DNA of 7,740 nt from Pseudomonadota bacterium (GTDB lineage Bacteria > Pseudomonadota > Alphaproteobacteria > Rhizobiales > Methyloligellaceae). Shown here piece after piece: positions 5,674 to 7,740 of the stretch (position 1 is its first letter; each line of letters starts with the position of its first letter). The position numbers and the translations under genes are program-made. The stretch is from the NCBI GenBank assembly GCA_022567275.1, contig JADFHH010000069.1, positions 1 to 7,740 of the forward strand. The letters run 5' to 3'. Below the pieces are notes generated by a model. That model saw nothing but the letters and a program-made list of their open reading frames with translations, did no database searches and had not been told where the DNA came from.

Positions 5674-5924
5674 TCGATCACGCCTCCTTTGGCTAATGGC
5701 CGGGCAACAGGGTGAGGCAAAGCGGCGCCTTTACGTTTATTTTTCCAAGGGTGGCTCTGGACCACTTCCGCTTGGGGTCAGGTTCAGCCTAAATCCCCGA
5801 GCGGCGAGAATGTCCGTTCCGCGATCCAGTAGCCGGCATACAGCTCCCCAGCCCCGCACCTCCGGTCATAGCGCATAGCGGCCAATTTCAAACCGGGACA
5901 CTTCCGAAAACCCATGGCCCATTC
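5674..5924. other. Gene-free spacer between the IS630 element and badI
   Basis: No supported gene lies in these 250 bases; short open frames on either strand lack ribosome binding sites and recognisable motifs. A degenerate palindrome is suggested by AATGTCCG near 5811 and AGCCGGCAT near 5831, and AGCGCATAGCGGCCAATTTC near 5870 looks like decayed repeat DNA. No terminator with a U tract is seen after badI. Confidence 0.4.
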
Positions 5925-6707
5925 TCATCTCACGAATTTGCGGAATTCCGGCTTGCGCTTCTCCAGAAACGCGTTGACGCCTTCCTTTGACTCATCGGTT
6001 GCGTAATACAATTTCAGCGCCTGGAGTCCCAGATTGCCGATACCGCGAATGTGATCGGTGTCGGCGTTGAAGGAGCGCTTGGCGATGGCCAGGGCGGTCG
6101 GGCTTTTTTCGACGATCTCCCGGCACCATTTGGCGACTTCCCCGTCCAGTTGATCGTCGGGCACGACGACGTTGCACAGCCCCATCTCCAGCGCTTCGCG
6201 GGCGCTATAACGGCGGCACAGATACCACATTTCGCGCGCCTTTTTCTCCCCCACCACATGGGCGAGATAGGCCGTGCCCCAGCCCGGATCGACGGAGCCG
6301 ACTTTTGGGCCGACCTGGCCGAACTGCGCGCTTTCGGAGGCGATGGTGAGGTCGCATAGGACCGCAAGCACATTGCCGCCGCCGATGGCGAAGCCCTGGA
6401 CGCGGGCGATGACCGGCTTGGGCACGTCGCGAATGACGCCATGCAACTCCTCGACCGGCATGCCGATGGTGCCGCGCCCGTCATACTGGCCGTCGTGGGC
6501 CGACTGGTCGCCGCCGGTGCAAAACGCTTTTTCGCCGGCGCCGGTCAAAACGATGACGCCGATCTCGTCGTTCCAGCCGGCGCGGCTGAAGGCGTCGATC
6601 AGTTCCTCGGCGGTGAGGCCGCGAAACGCATTGTATTTCTCGGGACGATTGATGGTAATCGTCGCCACGCCGTCTTTTTCGGCGTAGAGAATATCCTCGT
6701 AACTCAT
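5925..6707 (-). CDS. badI: 2-ketocyclohexanecarboxyl-CoA hydrolase (BadI-type crotonase family)
   Basis: The product is 260 residues, the same length as I recall for R. palustris BadI. The enzyme hydrolytically opens the ring of 2-ketocyclohexane-1-carboxyl-CoA to pimeloyl-CoA in cyclohexanecarboxylate and anaerobic benzoate degradation. It is a crotonase-fold protein close to MenB. Visible blocks are INRPEKYNAFRG (19-30), FCTGGDQSAHDGQYDGRGT (62-80), PKPVIARVQGFAIGGGNVLA (96-115, oxyanion hole), FGQVGPKVGSVDPGWG (129-144), EKKAREMWYLCRRYSAREAL (154-173) and a tail KRKPEFRKFVR. The GGDQSxHDG and GSVDPG blocks and the SDR neighbour favour BadI over MenB. The start is ATG 6705-6707, with AAGGAA (minus strand, 6721-6716) eight bases upstream; a TTG two codons earlier (6711-6713) is too close to that site. 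It lies 15 bases downstream of the badH-like gene, an operon. MenB-like naphthoyl-CoA synthase remains a minor alternative. Confidence 0.88.
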   Translation of the reverse strand: MSYEDILYAEKDGVATITINRPEKYNAFRGLTAEELIDAFSRAGWNDEIGVIVLTGAGEKAFCTGGDQSAHDGQYDGRGTIGMPVEELHGVIRDVPKPVIARVQGFAIGGGNVLAVLCDLTIASESAQFGQVGPKVGSVDPGWGTAYLAHVVGEKKAREMWYLCRRYSAREALEMGLCNVVVPDDQLDGEVAKWCREIVEKSPTALAIAKRSFNADTDHIRGIGNLGLQALKLYYATDESKEGVNAFLEKRKPEFRKFVR

Positions 6708-6722
6708 GGTCAAAATTCCTTT

Positions 6723-7115
6723 TTAGCCGTGCATGGTGAGACCGCCGGAAACGCTCAGCGTTTGTCCGGTGATGTAATTGGCGTCGTCGCTGGCCAGGAA
6801 AGCGACCGCGCCCGATATATCTTCCGGCTGGCCCAGGCGGCGCATTGGAATGGCCCGCTTCAGGGCTTCGGCGATTTTTGCCCCGGCTTCGCCTTGCGCG
6901 ACCTGGGCGAACAGCGGCGTGTCGGTCGGGCCCGGGCACACGGTGTTGAGCTGAATGTTGGCGCGGGCGAGCTCGCGGGCCATGGTTTTGGTGAAGGCGA
7001 TGATGCCCCCCTTGGCGGCGGAATAAACCGCCTCGCCCGACGAACCCACGCGGCCCGCGTCGGAGGCGATGTTGACGATGCGGCCCGATGCGCGTTCGAG
7101 CATGCCGGGCAGCAG
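6723..7115 (-). pseudogene. badH: C-terminal half of a BadH-type short-chain dehydrogenase (5' part missing)
   Basis: About 130 C-terminal residues of an SDR are present: LPGMLERASGRIVNIASDAG, then GSSGEAVYSAAKGG, NTVCPGPTDTPL and a C-terminal SGGLTMHG. The catalytic Ser (IASD), Tyr and Lys (YSAAK) are kept, with Ser 13 residues before Tyr. The N-terminal half is absent: there is no TGxxxGIG dinucleotide loop and no NNAG, so the product could not bind NAD in the usual way. BadH oxidises 2-hydroxycyclohexanecarboxyl-CoA to the 2-keto ester used by BadI, and the badH-badI order matches R. palustris. The TAA stop is at 6723-6725. Upstream, the same frame passes into unrelated protein pieces (to 7740), so this copy is broken by rearrangement or by contig mis-joining. 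Confidence 0.8.
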
Positions 7116-7709
7116 CACCACGGTCATCACGCGGCCCGGCACGTCGACCTTCTTGACGACGTCGGCGATAGCCGGGAGGAGAATCTGTCCCTTCGGGCCC
7201 TCGGGGAGTCCACCGCCCAGCTTCTTCCATGTCTCGCCACCATCGTCGCTTCGATGGATTCCGCTCTTCGGGCCACCGCCCATGTAAGCCGCTACATTAC
7301 GATGATGTTGCCAAGTGGCGGCGTAGACGCGATTGGCGTCTCTGGGGTCCACCACGATGTCGGTGACGCCGGTCCACTCATTATCGCCCAGCGTTCCTTC
7401 ATTGTAGGGGAGCCATTTCGTATAATAAGTCCCATCAGCATCATAATACTGAACGATGACGTCCCATTTGCTGAAACTGGCCAATTTCAGCTGGCCATTG
7501 TTCCTCAATGTCCCCTCTAAACGGTCTATTGTAATCTGCCTTGCGCTGAGTAGGGAGATTTCTGTTCTCATTATCTCCCCTTTTGTTGCGGTTATATCCT
7601 CAACACTTATTGCGGCACTGTCTGTCGCTGAGAGAAAGCCCTGAGCCATCGTCATCCCGCCAAAGACTATCAGAGCTAAACTTATTCTTACAACTATTAT
7701 CATCTCCAC
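6723..7709 (-). CDS. Composite open reading frame: pilin-like + BNR-like + RimM-like + SDR pieces
   Basis: One uninterrupted frame of 328 codons from GTG 7707-7709, open further to the right edge, reads through four protein pieces that do not belong together. Residues 1-112 begin with a hydrophobic helix and resemble an archaellin/pilin-type protein. Residues 113-172 resemble a BNR/sortilin repeat, residues 172-203 the end of RimM, and residues 199-328 the BadH-type SDR. No known family has this order, and each piece is only part of a domain. Base composition changes near 7374, with AT-richer DNA to the right. I regard it as a chimera, not a true gene; the intact parts should be read as separate fragments. 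All three joins being in one frame is notable. Confidence 0.4.
   Translation of the reverse strand: MEMIIVVRISLALIVFGGMTMAQGFLSATDSAAISVEDITATKGEIMRTEISLLSARQITIDRLEGTLRNNGQLKLASFSKWDVIVQYYDADGTYYTKWLPYNEGTLGDNEWTGVTDIVVDPRDANRVYAATWQHHRNVAAYMGGGPKSGIHRSDDGGETWKKLGGGLPEGPKGQILLPAIADVVKKVDVPGRVMTVVLLPGMLERASGRIVNIASDAGRVGSSGEAVYSAAKGGIIAFTKTMARELARANIQLNTVCPGPTDTPLFAQVAQGEAGAKIAEALKRAIPMRRLGQPEDISGAVAFLASDDANYITGQTLSVSGGLTMHG
7101..7199 (-). other. RimM-like C-terminal fragment within the composite ORF
   Basis: The minus strand reads GPKGQILLPAIADVVKKVDV, then PGRVMTVVLLPGM. This resembles the last part of the PRC-barrel domain of the 16S rRNA processing protein RimM, where a motif like G-E-x-L-x-P-A-x-x-x-V-V-K-x-V-D precedes a terminal LLPGLL or similar. 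About 33 residues are present. It overlaps the SDR start at the shared string LPGM, where the switch must occur. The assignment is from memory of the family and is moderate. Confidence 0.4.
7194..7373 (-). other. BNR/sortilin-type repeat fragment within the composite ORF
   Basis: About 60 residues read VTDIVVDPRDANRVYAATWQ, then HHRNVAAYMGGGPKSGIHRS and DDGGETWKKLGGGLP. The S-x-D-x-G-x-x-W Asp-box (here SDDGGETW) and the preceding VDPRDANRVYAATW are typical of BNR/sortilin-like beta-propeller exoproteins. A full protein of this type has many such blades; only one is present, so it is a fragment joined in frame on both sides. Confidence 0.6.
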
Positions 7710-7740
7710 GATTGCTACTCCTGTCCCGGTAACGAGCCTG
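7374..7740 (-). other. Archaellin/pilin-like N-terminal fragment of foreign composition
   Basis: The minus-strand frame is open to the right edge. After GTG 7707-7709 it has a hydrophobic segment (IIVVRISLALIVFGGMTMAQ), then a polar stretch with ITIDRLEGTLRNNGQLKLAS and WDVIVQYYDADGTYYTKWLP. A single N-terminal hydrophobic helix followed by a beta-rich domain fits archaellin or type IV pilin-like proteins of archaea or Chloroflexi. That comparison is by general resemblance only. The DNA is clearly AT-richer than the badI/badH region. The piece stops at about residue 112 (EW), where the BNR-like piece begins. Confidence 0.4.

Noticed and set aside
5750..5757. CCAAGGGT near 5748 as a second copy of the palindromic element's end
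   Set aside because: Only eight bases match, with no partner arm or hairpin; chance similarity.
5925..6707. MenB (1,4-dihydroxy-2-naphthoyl-CoA synthase) as the identity of the crotonase gene
   Set aside because: The FCTGGDQSxHDGxYDGRGT and GSVDPG blocks and the adjacent BadH-type dehydrogenase fit BadI better, and no menaquinone genes are present.
6711..6713. TTG at 6711-6713 as the badI start
   Set aside because: It lies two bases from the AAGGAA ribosome binding site, whereas ATG 6705-6707 has the ideal eight-base spacing and gives the family length of 260.
6441..7520. Long plus-strand open frame of 359 codons
   Set aside because: It is antisense to badI and the SDR region, has no recognisable domain or ribosome binding site, and is a typical GC-rich shadow frame.

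Overview
The window looks like accessory DNA from a GC-rich alphaproteobacterium, probably a metagenome-derived contig. The evidence is a PutA N-terminus, two LepA C-terminal tails of alphaproteobacterial type, a BadI close to the Rhodopseudomonas palustris enzyme, and palindromic intergenic repeats of a kind common in that class. No rRNA, tRNA or CRISPR array is visible.

Layout. (1) 1-885, minus: the first ~295 codons of putA (proline catabolism), running off the left edge. (2) 987-1334, plus: a small secreted six-cysteine protein, divergent from putA. (3) 1341-1513: a 173-bp near-perfect palindrome with 15-bp terminal inverted repeats and TAA on both sides, a MITE/REP-like element just upstream of the next gene. 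(4) 1563-3401, plus: a 612-residue membrane protein joining an N-terminal DCC thiol-redox domain (CxxC) to a lipase-maturation-factor-like domain. It is visibly AT-richer than its neighbours. (5) 3461-4157, minus: a DUF4258/DUF2283 gene pair of toxin-antitoxin style, lying between two separate 3'-terminal remnants of lepA. A hairpin at 3403-3417 separates it from the converging membrane-protein gene. (6) 4158-4425: gene-free repeat-rich DNA. (7) 4427-5672: a complete IS630-family insertion sequence in a CTAG target. Its transposase is split over two frames joined by a -1 slippage run of eight A, and its transposase ribosome binding site lies in a hairpin. (8) 5674-5924: gene-free. (9) 5925-6707, minus: badI, ring-opening 2-ketocyclohexanecarboxyl-CoA hydrolase. 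It follows, 15 nt downstream, the C-terminal half of a badH-type short-chain dehydrogenase.

The right end is the oddest part. The dehydrogenase reading frame continues upstream without a stop, but its N-terminal NAD-binding half is replaced by three unrelated pieces in one frame: an end-like piece of RimM, a BNR/sortilin-type repeat, and an archaellin/pilin-like N-terminus with different base composition. A chimeric contig end (assembly or amplification artefact) is the simplest explanation. A genuine multi-way rearrangement cannot be excluded from sequence alone.

Functionally the window is a patchwork: proline oxidation at one end, alicyclic/benzoate-type CoA degradation at the other, and between them mobile elements, remnants and a TA-like pair. 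Only badH-badI looks like an operon of a recognised pathway, and its first gene is broken here.
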